Shown here: piece after piece, positions 1 to 8,284 of the stretch
How positions within the stretch are numbered: position 1 is the first letter of the stretch
How the letters are laid out: every line of letters begins with the position of its first letter
NCBI GenBank assembly: GCA_036265615.1
Contig: DATAOT010000038.1
Location: forward strand, 32,431-96,430
Direction of reading: 5' to 3'
DNA: 64,000 nucleotides
Source: DATAFF01 sp036265615
GTDB lineage: Bacteria; Pseudomonadota; Alphaproteobacteria; Rhizobiales; Aestuariivirgaceae
Made by a program: the position numbers and the translations under genes
Notes under the pieces: model-generated
Told to the model about the DNA's origin: nothing
Seen by the model: only the letters and a program-made list of their open reading frames with translations
The model's database searches: none

Positions 1-434
1 CGCCGGGCGAAGATCTCGACGACGCGGGCGAGCTTGGAAATCCCCACCACCTGGTCGGACGGCAGGTAGGCAACATGGGCACGGCCGATGAAGGGCACCA
101 TATGGTGCTCGCAATGGGAGTTGAACTCGATGTCGCGAAGCATCACCAGATCGTCGTAGCCGGCCACTTCCTCGAAGGTCCGGGACAGCGCTTCGATCGG
201 GTCCTCCTCATAGCCCTTGAAGAACTCGCGATAGGCATTGACCACCCGCTTCGGGGTGTCGAGCAGGCCTTCCCGGTTCGGATCCTCGCCAGCCCAGGCA
301 AGGAGCGTCCTGACCGCCGCCTCGGCCTCTGCCTGGCTCGGCCGCTCGATGCTCGGGCCGCGCCCGATAAATGGCTTGTTCGGCCGGATCTTCTTCACCA
401 CGGCATCCATCGGTCGTGCTGTCCTGTCCTGCAT
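1..434 (-). CDS. folE: GTP cyclohydrolase I, 3' part cut by window edge
   Basis: FolE converts GTP to 7,8-dihydroneopterin triphosphate, the first step of folate (and often queuosine) synthesis, in the cytosol. The visible 144 codons run from ATG 434 to the window edge. They contain the family segment LLDTPKRVVNAYREFF and the zinc/active-site stretch FNSHCEHHMVPF, followed by GRAHVAYLP. The C-terminal third, with the second zinc cysteine, lies outside the window. A second in-frame ATG at 410 (MDAVVKKIRPNKP) is an equally plausible start. The divergent neighbour is a NifU-like protein. Confidence 0.95.
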   Translation of the reverse strand, partial: MQDRTARPMDAVVKKIRPNKPFIGRGPSIERPSQAEAEAAVRTLLAWAGEDPNREGLLDTPKRVVNAYREFFKGYEEDPIEALSRTFEEVAGYDDLVMLRDIEFNSHCEHHMVPFIGRAHVAYLPSDQVVGISKLARVVEIFAR

Positions 435-694
435 TGGGCCCTTCAATCCGAGGCTCCTCGAGTTCTGGTCTGACGGTCGAAACCGCGCTTGCGGCCCTTG
501 GGCGCTTGCATCCTTGTTGGTCGCGTACCAATTAGCATGGTGCGAGCCTAGCGGAAAGCCTGAGGCAAACCACACGGTTCCGCCAGTTAGATGGGCACCT
601 TTCCGGGCCACGCAAGGGTAGCTTGCGGAAATGGGACATGCAGCCGCGACAGGGGTGTTTGAACCCCGCAGGCGGCAGCTGATATGGTTGGCTG

Positions 695-1162
695 ATGCTC
701 AACGACGTCTACAACAAAAGGATCCTGGGCTTTGCAGCGGACATCCCCCGCCATGGCCGGCTGCCCGATCCGGACGGGACCGCCATGGCCCATTCCCGGC
801 TATGCGGCAGCAAGGTCACCGTCGACGTGAAGATGGACGGGGCCCGCGTCGCCGACTTCGGGCATGAGGTCAAGGCCTGCGCTCTTGGCCAGGCCTCGTC
901 ATCGATCATGGCGCGCAATGTCGTGGGCTCGACGTCGGACGAGCTGCACCGGATCCGGCGCGAGATGCATGCGATGCTGAAGGAGAACGGGCCGCCCCCG
1001 TCCGGCCGCTGGTCGGATCTCGAAGCGCTGCTGCCGGTCCGCGACTTCAAGGCGCGGCATGCCTCGACGCTCCTGACCTTCGATGCCGTATGCGAAGCTG
1101 TGGACAAGGCGATGGGACGATCGGCGGCCATTGAGGCCAAGGCGGGAGTGAAGTCGGGCTGA
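695..1162 (+). CDS. NifU/IscU-like iron-sulfur scaffold domain protein
   Basis: A 155-residue protein of the NifU N-terminal (IscU-like) scaffold fold, which in related proteins holds a nascent Fe-S cluster on conserved cysteines. Visible features are the opening LNDVYNKRILGFAADIP, a first cysteine in SRLCGSKVTVDVKMDG, and a second in VKACALGQASSSIMA. These match the first two ligand positions of IscU. A third cysteine (FDAVCEAVDKAM) lies near the C-terminus but not in the HCS context of true IscU, so genuine scaffold activity is uncertain. It is transcribed divergently from folE. No strong Shine-Dalgarno sequence is seen before ATG 695. Confidence 0.8.
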   Translation: MLNDVYNKRILGFAADIPRHGRLPDPDGTAMAHSRLCGSKVTVDVKMDGARVADFGHEVKACALGQASSSIMARNVVGSTSDELHRIRREMHAMLKENGPPPSGRWSDLEALLPVRDFKARHASTLLTFDAVCEAVDKAMGRSAAIEAKAGVKSG

Positions 1163-1177
1163 GGCCTGGCGCATGCT

Positions 1178-2707
1178 CTAGCGCCTGGGCGGCACTGGCG
1201 GGGCCGGCGGAAAGCGCGACTGCTGGTCGCGGCTCGTGACGTCGAGAGTGTTGCGGGTGTACTGCGTCGAGGCGTCGCGCCGGGGCTCGAAATCCCAGGA
1301 GGTCGTCTTCCCCTGCCGCAATGCCTCGAAGATCATGTGACGGGCGCGCTGGCTTGAGAGAACCTTGCGGCTGATCGCGTCAATGTCGAAACGGCTCTCG
1401 ATCTCGCGGCGGAAGGCGGCGGCGCGCGCCGGATCAGTCGGGGCGAGATTGTCGAGCTCCAGCGGATCGGCAGCGAGATCGAACAGCTGGTCAGGATCGC
1501 TCGGGGTGTGGATGAACTTCCAGCGGCCGCGGCGCAGCATGTACATGGGGGCGATCACGCCCTCGGCCAGATATTCGCCATAGGCCGTGGCGCCGGGGTT
1601 CTCGGGGCCGCCATCGAGCAGCGGCACCAGATTGCCGCCGTCGACTGGCGTGGCCAGTTCGCTGCAACCGGTCAGCGCGGCAATGGTGGGGGCGAGATCG
1701 GCGAGCGACACCGGCTGGCGGATGCGGCGTGCCGTGAAGCGGCCGGGCTGCCAGACGATCAAGGGTATGCGGGCGGCGGCCTCCCGGAACGACATCTTGT
1801 ACCAGAGCCCGCGCTCGCCCAGGAAGTCACCGTGGTCGGAGGTGAAGATGACGATCGTCTCGTCGAGCCGGCCGCAGGTCTCCAACGTGTCGATGAGGGA
1901 GCCGATGAGGCTGTCGACATAGGAGATGCTGGCGCAATAGCCACGGCGGGCTCGGCGCACATCATCATCGGTGATCTTGTCGTCGTCCATGGCAGCCATG
2001 TCGTAGAGGCGCTGCTCATGCTGATCGAGCTCGGGATAGGGAATGGGGCCGACGGTCGGCGGCGGGATGTCGCTGTCGCTGTAGAGATCGAAGAAGCGGC
2101 GGCGGTTGACATAGGGGTCGTGGGGATGGGTGAAGGAGACCTTGAGGAGAAACGGCTCGTCACCGTGATAGCGGCTCCAGTCGAAGAGCTGACGGTTGGC
2201 GAGGAAGGCCACTTCGTCGTCGAATTCGAGCTGGTTGGTGATCGCCGCCGTTCCAGCCTCTTTCACCGAGGACATGTTGTGATACCACCAGTCGATCCGC
2301 TCGCGACCGCGCAGCCGCCAGTCGGGGGTCCAACCGAAATCCGCAGGGTAGATGTCGGTGGTGAGGCGCTCCTCGAACCCGTGCAGCTGGTCGGGGCCGA
2401 TGGCGTGCAGCTTGCCGGCGATGCAAGTGCGATAGCCCTGGAGGCGGGCATAATGGGCGAAGGTCGGGATCTCAGCCGAAAACTCGGCGGCATTGTCATA
2501 GACGCCGCTGCGCGAGGGCAGCAGCCCCGAGAGCGCCACGGCGCGCGCCGGCACGCAGAGCGGCGAATTCGAATAGGCATTGTCGAACACGACTCCCTCG
2601 GCGGCGAGCCGATCGAGGTTCGGCGCCTTCGCCACGGGACTGCCGTAGGACGCCAGAAAGCGAGGTGCTAGCTGGTCGGCCATGATGAGGAGGATGTTGG
2701 GTTTCAT
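1178..2707 (-). CDS. betC: Choline-sulfatase (type I sulfatase)
   Basis: Hydrolyses choline-O-sulfate to choline and sulfate, feeding glycine betaine synthesis or sulfur supply. The 509-residue length fits rhizobial BetC. N-terminal metal-binding LLIMADQL is followed by the formylglycine motif CVPAR with Cys51 as the residue to be converted. Further typical segments are PSRSGVYDNAAEF, GPDQLHGFEERLTTDIYP, THPHDPY and FTSDHGDFLGERG (second metal site). The C-terminal DFEPRRDASTQYTR tail is typical of choline-sulfatases. The betaine genes betI/betA/betB that often accompany betC are not adjacent. The assignment is strong by family motifs; substrate specificity is inferred. Confidence 0.9.
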   Translation of the reverse strand: MKPNILLIMADQLAPRFLASYGSPVAKAPNLDRLAAEGVVFDNAYSNSPLCVPARAVALSGLLPSRSGVYDNAAEFSAEIPTFAHYARLQGYRTCIAGKLHAIGPDQLHGFEERLTTDIYPADFGWTPDWRLRGRERIDWWYHNMSSVKEAGTAAITNQLEFDDEVAFLANRQLFDWSRYHGDEPFLLKVSFTHPHDPYVNRRRFFDLYSDSDIPPPTVGPIPYPELDQHEQRLYDMAAMDDDKITDDDVRRARRGYCASISYVDSLIGSLIDTLETCGRLDETIVIFTSDHGDFLGERGLWYKMSFREAAARIPLIVWQPGRFTARRIRQPVSLADLAPTIAALTGCSELATPVDGGNLVPLLDGGPENPGATAYGEYLAEGVIAPMYMLRRGRWKFIHTPSDPDQLFDLAADPLELDNLAPTDPARAAAFRREIESRFDIDAISRKVLSSQRARHMIFEALRQGKTTSWDFEPRRDASTQYTRNTLDVTSRDQQSRFPPAPPVPPRR

Positions 2708-2783
2708 AAAGCGCAGTAGGTATCAGGCAGCATGATTTCGAAAGGTGCCCGAACGACGGATAGGGAGCAATATCCGACTCGCG

Positions 2784-3410
2784 TCACCTGACGATCAGGA
2801 TAAGACCCGAGACGATGAGCGCGGCGCTCCACAGCCGGTCGAGGTTGATCCAGCCGTGGCGCAGGACGGCGACGCCGGTCCAGCGGTAGACAATGACGGC
2901 AACGGCTCCGGCGACCGCCAGCATGGCTGCGGTATGAAGAGCGACGGCGAGCAGCGCGGTGCCGGCATTGCCGAGCACGCTCGAGGCGGCGCTGGTCGCC
3001 GGCATGCAGAGCGGCATCAGAGCCGGAAAAAGCATGAGGCCGGCGCCATGGGCGAGCGCCATCAGGAATGACCAGGCGGCGAGCCCGATGAGCCCCGCCG
3101 TCATGCCGAACCTTACCCGTCCGCGATGACCCCTGAACAGGTGCCACAGTGCCCAGCCGATCAGCAGCAGTCCGGCAAACCACCGCAGCACCGTCTGATC
3201 GAAGACGAGCCCCGCCAGCAGGAACAGGAGAATGGCAACGAGAATGGCCAGCGCATGGCCGACCGCAATCGGCAGCAGCGCGATCAGCACGGCGCGAAAG
3301 CTGTCGCGCTGCAGGCCGATGGCCACCGCGAACAGCCAGCCCATGGCCGGGTTGAGGCCGTGGAAGGCGCCGAGTCCGGCAATGACGATCCACGGCCAAG
3401 CGATGCTCAC
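2784..3410 (-). CDS. Six-helix membrane protein coupled to SBP56 gene
   Basis: An integral inner-membrane protein of 208 residues with about six hydrophobic segments. I place the start at GTG 3410, because this GTG overlaps the TGA of the upstream SBP56 gene (GTGA), giving translational coupling. The longer upstream frame merely reads through that gene. Histidines recur in or near the membrane helices: GAFHGLNPAMGW, VGHALAI, WHLFRGH, MALAHGAGLM. This is loosely reminiscent of NiCoT/UreH-type metal transporters, but I do not recognise the family. Coupling to a methanethiol oxidase-like gene suggests transport of a substrate, product or metal cofactor for that enzyme; this is inference. Confidence 0.75.
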   Translation of the reverse strand: MSIAWPWIVIAGLGAFHGLNPAMGWLFAVAIGLQRDSFRAVLIALLPIAVGHALAILVAILLFLLAGLVFDQTVLRWFAGLLLIGWALWHLFRGHRGRVRFGMTAGLIGLAAWSFLMALAHGAGLMLFPALMPLCMPATSAASSVLGNAGTALLAVALHTAAMLAVAGAVAVIVYRWTGVAVLRHGWINLDRLWSAALIVSGLILIVR

Positions 3411-4804
3411 GGATAGCAGTAGCTGTCCGATGAGCAGTCGCCGCCTTCGAGGCGCACCTGATGCGGCCGGTGCGGCCCTGGCCAGCTGATGAAGAAGTTC
3501 GAATCGAAGGCAAGGCCGCCATCGGGGCCGGCGTCGAGCTTCACCATCCAGCCATCGAGGCCCTGGTGATAGAATTGCGGATCGACGGCGCCGTAGAGGG
3601 AGTTGGTGAAATAGATGCGCCGGCCGTCGCGGCTGATCTCGACCATCTGCGGTCCGCCCTGCAGCGGCTTTCCGGCAGCGCCGGGATGGGCGGCGCGCGA
3701 CACGATCCCGCCGATCCTGACCTTGCCTGTGAGCTCCGGCTTCAGCGGGTCGGAAACGTCGTATTGGTGGAAGTCGCCGGTTCCCCAGCATGAGACATAA
3801 AGGAAACGGTCATCCATCGAGAGGTCGATGTCGGTGACGAGCGGCGGCACGGCGCCGAAGCCCTTGAGGACATCGGGGAGAAGGCTCGGGTCGGCAGGCT
3901 CGGCCGGGATGTCGATGATCTTGCGCACCGCCCAGCGGCCGTTCTCGCGATACCAGGTCCAGATCGAGGAGGAAAGGTCCTTGAGGCTGACCACGGCATT
4001 GACGAAGCCGTAGGCCTGGCGCGGGTTGTGAGCCGGGCGCAGCTCGAAGATGAGCTGATATTCCGGGCCGAAGTCGAGCTCCTGCAGGTGGCTGCGGCCG
4101 TTCAGGTCCCAGAAATGCAGGCGGCGGCCGTAGTTCGAGCCGAGCAGCACCTCCGGCACGAGGCCGTTCTCGAAAGTGTCCGGGGTTCCCCATTCGCTGG
4201 TCACCATGGTGTCGTAGCCGAGGTGCCACCAGGCATCATAGGCGAGGCGCTGCGGACCGCGGTCGATCTCCCATTGCCCGCGCACATCGAAGCTCTCGTG
4301 ATCCATAAGGAAGATCCCGCCCGGACCCTTGCCTGCGGCATCGCCGAGTGCCGTGACGTAGATGCCTTCCGGACCGCAATGAACCGTATGCGGGCGGGAA
4401 TAGTTGGCCCGCTCGGCGAGTTCCGCGGGCTCGATGACCTTGACGATCTTCGGCTGGCGCGGATTTGGCTTGGTGTCGATGATGTGGATGCGCGAGGAGC
4501 GCAGGCCCGGAACGACCAGATGCCGACGCTCGACATGGGGATGCGGGGCGTTGGGGCACAGGCAGGACGAGCAGGCATTCCAGCCGAAATGGTGAAGCTC
4601 GTCACCGGCATTCGGCATGTCGACCTGGCCGATGATCGCGCCATATTTGTCGGAGGCGGGATCGACGTCGACGATGGCGATGTAATCGGGGGACTTGCGG
4701 TTCGGGTCGAAGGCCGCGACATAGGCGATGCGCTCTGCCGGCGCCTTCATGGCCATGCGGGGCGAGGGATAGAATGAAGGATCAGGCTTCCAGGTGGCAA
4801 CCAT
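3407..4804 (-). CDS. SBP56 family protein, putative methanethiol oxidase
   Basis: A 465-residue member of the selenium-binding protein 56 family. Characterised relatives (human SELENBP1, Hyphomicrobium MtoX) oxidise methanethiol to formaldehyde, H2S and H2O2, probably with copper. Diagnostic segments are GDELHHFGWNACSSC, RPHTVHCGPEGIYVTALG, MVTSEWGTP, LSMDDRFLYVSCWG, and the C-terminal GGDCSSDSYCYP. No signal peptide is seen, unlike periplasmic MtoX, so a cytosolic protein is predicted. A strong AGGAGG lies just before ATG 4804. The following membrane-protein gene overlaps it by 4 bp. SCO1/MauG-like genes that accompany some mtoX loci are absent here. Confidence 0.9.
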   Translation of the reverse strand: MVATWKPDPSFYPSPRMAMKAPAERIAYVAAFDPNRKSPDYIAIVDVDPASDKYGAIIGQVDMPNAGDELHHFGWNACSSCLCPNAPHPHVERRHLVVPGLRSSRIHIIDTKPNPRQPKIVKVIEPAELAERANYSRPHTVHCGPEGIYVTALGDAAGKGPGGIFLMDHESFDVRGQWEIDRGPQRLAYDAWWHLGYDTMVTSEWGTPDTFENGLVPEVLLGSNYGRRLHFWDLNGRSHLQELDFGPEYQLIFELRPAHNPRQAYGFVNAVVSLKDLSSSIWTWYRENGRWAVRKIIDIPAEPADPSLLPDVLKGFGAVPPLVTDIDLSMDDRFLYVSCWGTGDFHQYDVSDPLKPELTGKVRIGGIVSRAAHPGAAGKPLQGGPQMVEISRDGRRIYFTNSLYGAVDPQFYHQGLDGWMVKLDAGPDGGLAFDSNFFISWPGPHRPHQVRLEGGDCSSDSYCYP

Positions 4805-4870
4805 GCAGTCCTCCTCAGGGTCGGTCGGGGCAGAGCGGGCATTGTTTCATCCGCCGAGGACCGCGGCAAG

Positions 4871-5182
4871 ATGATTGGCGAAGACGAGAGCAGGAGAGCG
4901 GGCAGGGGGCCGGCGGCGGTGGTTCTGATCACCGCCATCCGCGCCTACCAGCTGTCGCTGTCATTCTTCCTCGGGCGGCAGTGCCGGCATCTGCCGACCT
5001 GCTCGGAATATGCGATGGAGGCGATCAGGCGCCATGGCGCCTGGGCCGGGTTCTGGCTCGGCGTGTTCCGCGTGGCGCGGTGCCATCCCTTCGGGACGCA
5101 TGGCTTCGATCCGCCTCCCGACGCAGCACCGCGCCGCGAGCTCAGAGTCTGGCGCTATGCCCGCCTTGGCCGTCGACCTTGA
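4871..5182 (+). CDS. yidD: Membrane protein insertion efficiency factor
   Basis: A small (103-residue) YidD/UPF0161 protein that assists YidC-dependent membrane insertion at the inner face of the cytoplasmic membrane. The family signature is clear: ITAIRAYQLSLSFFLGRQCR, then HLPTCSEYAMEAIRRHG with the conserved cysteine, then RVARCHPFGTHGFDPPP. The usual companions rpmH, rnpA and yidC are not next to it; stand-alone yidD is common in Alphaproteobacteria. It lies between the divergent SBP56 gene and the convergent outer-membrane protein gene. The N-terminal dozen residues are less conserved, so the exact start is uncertain. Confidence 0.93.
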   Translation: MIGEDESRRAGRGPAAVVLITAIRAYQLSLSFFLGRQCRHLPTCSEYAMEAIRRHGAWAGFWLGVFRVARCHPFGTHGFDPPPDAAPRRELRVWRYARLGRRP

Positions 5183-5194
5183 GACGGGCGGGGC

Positions 5195-5914
5195 CTACCA
5201 GCTCATGCCTGCGAAATTGTAGCTCAGGCCGACACGAAAGGTGTGCAAGTCGCCGACATCCATGTCGACGACGCATTTTCGGCGGCATTCCGAAGTCGAG
5301 AGGTCATATTCGCCATCCTCGAAGGCGCCAAAGAGATACTCTGCCTTGAGGTGAATGTTCTGGGTCAGAGCCGCTTCGATGCCGCCGCCGACCACCCAGC
5401 CGAAGAGAGCTTGCGAGGCGCTCGAGGAGATCGCGGAGGGACCGACCAAGCCGTCGAAAGTGGTATTGAGCCAGCCGGCGCCGCCGGTGACATAGATGAG
5501 GGTGCTCTCGCTCGGCAGCCAGCCGACGCGGCCGCGGGCCGTCGCGAGCGCGTCGAGCGCGTAGTTGGTCTGCTCCTCGCCGCCGGCGAAGGCGAGATGA
5601 CCGTCGATGGTCCAGCCGTAGTCGCCCTCGACGCCGAGCAGAAAGGAGCCGATCTGGTAGTCGTAGCCGCCATAGATGCCGGCCAGACCGACGCAGCCGG
5701 CCATATTGGGATCGATGCTGATATAGGGCGGCGAGTAATTGGCCTCGAGGCAGCCGACGCCGCCGAAGCCGCCGAGATAGAGTCCTGTCCAGTCGGTGTA
5801 GGCCGGACGCATCTCCGGCGGCAGGAGGTCAGCCGCCGCGCTCCGAGCGGTCGACGCCATAAGCGCCGTCAGCCCGATCCCAGTTGCCACGAGAACTCTG
5901 CTCAAATTCGCCAT
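5195..5914 (-). CDS. Outer-membrane beta-barrel protein (Omp25/31-like)
   Basis: A 239-residue predicted porin-like barrel. It has an N-terminal signal peptide (VLVATGIGLTALMAS) with probable cleavage after SAA, then an eight-strand-type barrel with the rhizobial Omp25/31 hallmarks WTGLYLGGFGG, GIYGGYDYQIGSFLLGVEGD, ARGRVGWLP and a final LHTFRVGLSYNF strand. I chose ATG 5914, because the in-frame codon at 5917 is GTG immediately before it. Two cysteines in SECRRKC sit in a predicted loop near the end. Its role is structural or in permeability of the outer membrane; no substrate can be inferred. Confidence 0.85.
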   Translation of the reverse strand: MANLSRVLVATGIGLTALMASTARSAAADLLPPEMRPAYTDWTGLYLGGFGGVGCLEANYSPPYISIDPNMAGCVGLAGIYGGYDYQIGSFLLGVEGDYGWTIDGHLAFAGGEEQTNYALDALATARGRVGWLPSESTLIYVTGGAGWLNTTFDGLVGPSAISSSASQALFGWVVGGGIEAALTQNIHLKAEYLFGAFEDGEYDLSTSECRRKCVVDMDVGDLHTFRVGLSYNFAGMSW

Positions 5915-6021
5915 CACTTCGCCCCCACACGGACACCATGGTTAATACGAACGGGGGCACAGTAGCCGTGTCAGGGTTAAGCATTGGTTAGTGCTCGCGC
6001 GAAATTGCGCGCATAGCGAGC

Positions 6022-6103
6022 AAGGGAAGGCAGTAGGCACTAGGCACTAGGCAGTAGGGAAGTCGTCGATCACCGCCTATTGCCTATTGCCTACTGCCTT
6101 CGC
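6022..6103. repeat. Heptamer repeat array 1 with inverted arm
   Basis: The left arm holds tandem 7-mers of the type GGCAGTA/GGCACTA from about 6029 to 6056. After roughly 20 nt the right arm 6074-6101 carries the complementary units (GCCTATT, GCCTACT). The arms can pair over about 26 bp with a few mismatches. The array lies between the divergent outer-membrane protein gene and thrS. The same heptamer family recurs at 44866-45002. Confidence 0.85.
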
Positions 6104-6185
6104 TTTTGCCAAAAGCCGGCTTCGCCCAGGACGGGCGATGCGCTTACCTGCAGCGTAGGCAGGAGTGAGCTGGCCAGGAGCGTCC

Positions 6186-8141
6186 ATGATCTCCCTGACA
6201 TTCCCCGATGGTGCAAAACGGTCATTCGCCGCCGGCGTGACGGGGCGCGAGGTCGCCGCCTCGATCGCCAAGTCGCTCGAGAAGAAGGCCGTCGCGATGA
6301 CGGTCGACGGCAGGCTCACCGATCTCGCGGACGAACTGCACGGCGATGCAGCGGTCCGCTTCGTCACCCGCGAGGATCCGGAAGCGCTCGAGCTGATTCG
6401 GCATGACTGCGCCCATGTTCTGGCGGAGGCGGTGCAGGATCTCTATCCCGGAACCCAGGTGACGATCGGACCGGTGATCGAGAACGGCTTCTATTACGAC
6501 TTCCACCGCAACCAGCCGTTCACGCCCGAGGATTTCCCCGCCATCGAGGCGAAGATGCGCGAGATCATCGGCCGCGACAAGCCGTTCACCAAGGAGATAT
6601 GGAGCCGTGACAAGGCGCGCGACGTGTTCGCGGCCAAGGGCGAAGGGTTCAAGGTCGAGCTGATCGATGCCATTCCGGAAGGCGAGCCGATCAAGATCTA
6701 CAAGCAGGGCGACTGGTTCGATCCCTGCCGGGGGCCGCATATGCCTTCGACCGGACGGGTCGGCAGTGCCTTCCGGCTGATGAAGGTCGCGGGGGCCTAT
6801 TGGCGCGGCGATCCGAGCCGCCCGATGCTGACGCGGATCTATGGCACGGCCTGGCGCAATGGCGAGGAGCTCGCAGCGCATCTCCATGCGCTCGAGGAGG
6901 CCGAGAAGCGCGACCACCGCAAGCTCGGCCGCGAGATGGATCTCTTCCATTTTCAGGAGGAGGGACCGGGGGTGGTGTTCTGGCACCCCAAGGGCTGGGC
7001 GATCTTCAAGGAAGTCATCGCCTATATGCGCCGCCGGCTCGACCAGTCGGGCTACAGCGAGGTCAATGCGCCGCAGATCCTCGACAAATCGCTTTGGGAG
7101 ACCTCGGGCCATTGGGAGTGGTACCGCGAGCACATGTTCGTCACCGAGACGGAGGACGAGCGGGTGTTCGCCATCAAGCCGATGAACTGCCCGGGCCACG
7201 TGCAGATCTTCAAGCACGGGCTCAAGTCCTATCGCGACCTGCCGATGCGATTGTCAGAGTTCGGCGCGGTTTCGCGCTACGAGCCGTCGGGGGCGCTGCA
7301 TGGGCTGATGCGGGTCAGGGCCTTCACCCAGGACGATGCGCATATCTTCTGCACCGAGGATCAGATGCGGGCGGAGTGCCTCGCCATCAACGACCTGATC
7401 CTGTCGACCTATTCCGACTTCGGCTTCGACGATGTCGTGGTGAAGCTGTCGACCCGGCCGGACAAGCGGGTCGGCACCGACGACATGTGGGACCATGCCG
7501 AAAACGTGCTCATGGGCGTGCTCGAGGAGATCGCGCGGCAGTCGAACGGCCGCATCAAGACCGGCATCAATCCGGGCGAGGGCGCGTTCTACGGGCCGAA
7601 ATTCGAATATGTCCTGCGCGATGCGATCGGCCGCGACTGGCAGTGCGGCACCACCCAGGTGGATTTCAACCTGCCGCAACGTTTCGGCGCGTTCTATGTC
7701 GACCAGGACGGACAGAAGAAGACGCCGGCGATGATCCACCGGGCGATCTGCGGCTCGATGGAGCGGTTCATCGGCATCATGCTCGAGCATTATGCCGGCG
7801 CGCTGCCGTTCTGGATCGCGCCGGTCCAGGTCGTCGTCGCGACCATCGTGTCGGACGCCGACGACTATGCCCGCCGGATCATCGAGCGGTTGAGCGCGGC
7901 GGGTCTTCGCGTCGAGAGCGATCTGCGCAACGAGAAGATCACCTACAAGGTGCGCGAGCATTCGGTTGCCAAGGTGCCGGTCATCCTGGTCGTGGGCAAG
8001 CGCGAGGTCGAGGAGGGCGCCGTCAACATGCGCCGGCTCGGCTCGCCGCAGCAGCAGGCGATGAGCCTCACCGCGGCGGTAGAGCTCCTGAAGAACGAGG
8101 CAATGCCGCCCGACATCCGCCGCGCCGGCGGTACGGCATGA
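6186..8141 (+). CDS. thrS: Threonyl-tRNA synthetase
   Basis: Charges tRNA(Thr) with threonine. From N to C: TGS domain (residues 1-60), the tRNA second additional (editing) domain with HDCAHVLAEAV, the class II catalytic core and a C-terminal anticodon-binding domain. Motif 2 and zinc-site segments are visible: IKPMNCPGHVQIF (Cys ligand), TQDDAHIFC (His ligand) and HRAICGSMERFIGIMLEH (His ligand and motif 3 Arg). ATG 6186 is chosen because AGGAG ends six bases upstream; a GTG at 6165 in the same frame would place that Shine-Dalgarno inside the gene. The length of 651 residues is normal. Confidence 0.98.
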   Translation: MISLTFPDGAKRSFAAGVTGREVAASIAKSLEKKAVAMTVDGRLTDLADELHGDAAVRFVTREDPEALELIRHDCAHVLAEAVQDLYPGTQVTIGPVIENGFYYDFHRNQPFTPEDFPAIEAKMREIIGRDKPFTKEIWSRDKARDVFAAKGEGFKVELIDAIPEGEPIKIYKQGDWFDPCRGPHMPSTGRVGSAFRLMKVAGAYWRGDPSRPMLTRIYGTAWRNGEELAAHLHALEEAEKRDHRKLGREMDLFHFQEEGPGVVFWHPKGWAIFKEVIAYMRRRLDQSGYSEVNAPQILDKSLWETSGHWEWYREHMFVTETEDERVFAIKPMNCPGHVQIFKHGLKSYRDLPMRLSEFGAVSRYEPSGALHGLMRVRAFTQDDAHIFCTEDQMRAECLAINDLILSTYSDFGFDDVVVKLSTRPDKRVGTDDMWDHAENVLMGVLEEIARQSNGRIKTGINPGEGAFYGPKFEYVLRDAIGRDWQCGTTQVDFNLPQRFGAFYVDQDGQKKTPAMIHRAICGSMERFIGIMLEHYAGALPFWIAPVQVVVATIVSDADDYARRIIERLSAAGLRVESDLRNEKITYKVREHSVAKVPVILVVGKREVEEGAVNMRRLGSPQQQAMSLTAAVELLKNEAMPPDIRRAGGTA

Positions 8142-8167
8142 GTTCAGTACAAATCGTGACCTCTCCT

Positions 8168-8252
8168 TACCTCATGGCCGGCCCCCGAGCCGGCCATCCA
8201 GAGATGGCCCAGGCAAAGACTGGATGGCCGGGTCAAGCCCGGCCATGAGGGG
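8168..8252. repeat. Paired-palindrome repeat, copy A (full)
   Basis: Two hairpins in tandem: 8174-8197 (arms ATGGCCGGC/GCCGGCCAT) and 8224-8246 (arms ATGGCCGGG/CCCGGCCAT), separated by a 26-nt spacer beginning CCA and ending TGG. Same family as copies at 21311, 34738, 37345 and 56290. It sits between the convergent ends of thrS and the Kef antiporter. Confidence 0.9.
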
Positions 8253-8284
8253 AAGGTGGCTGCTCCACCTCAGCTGTTGATGCT

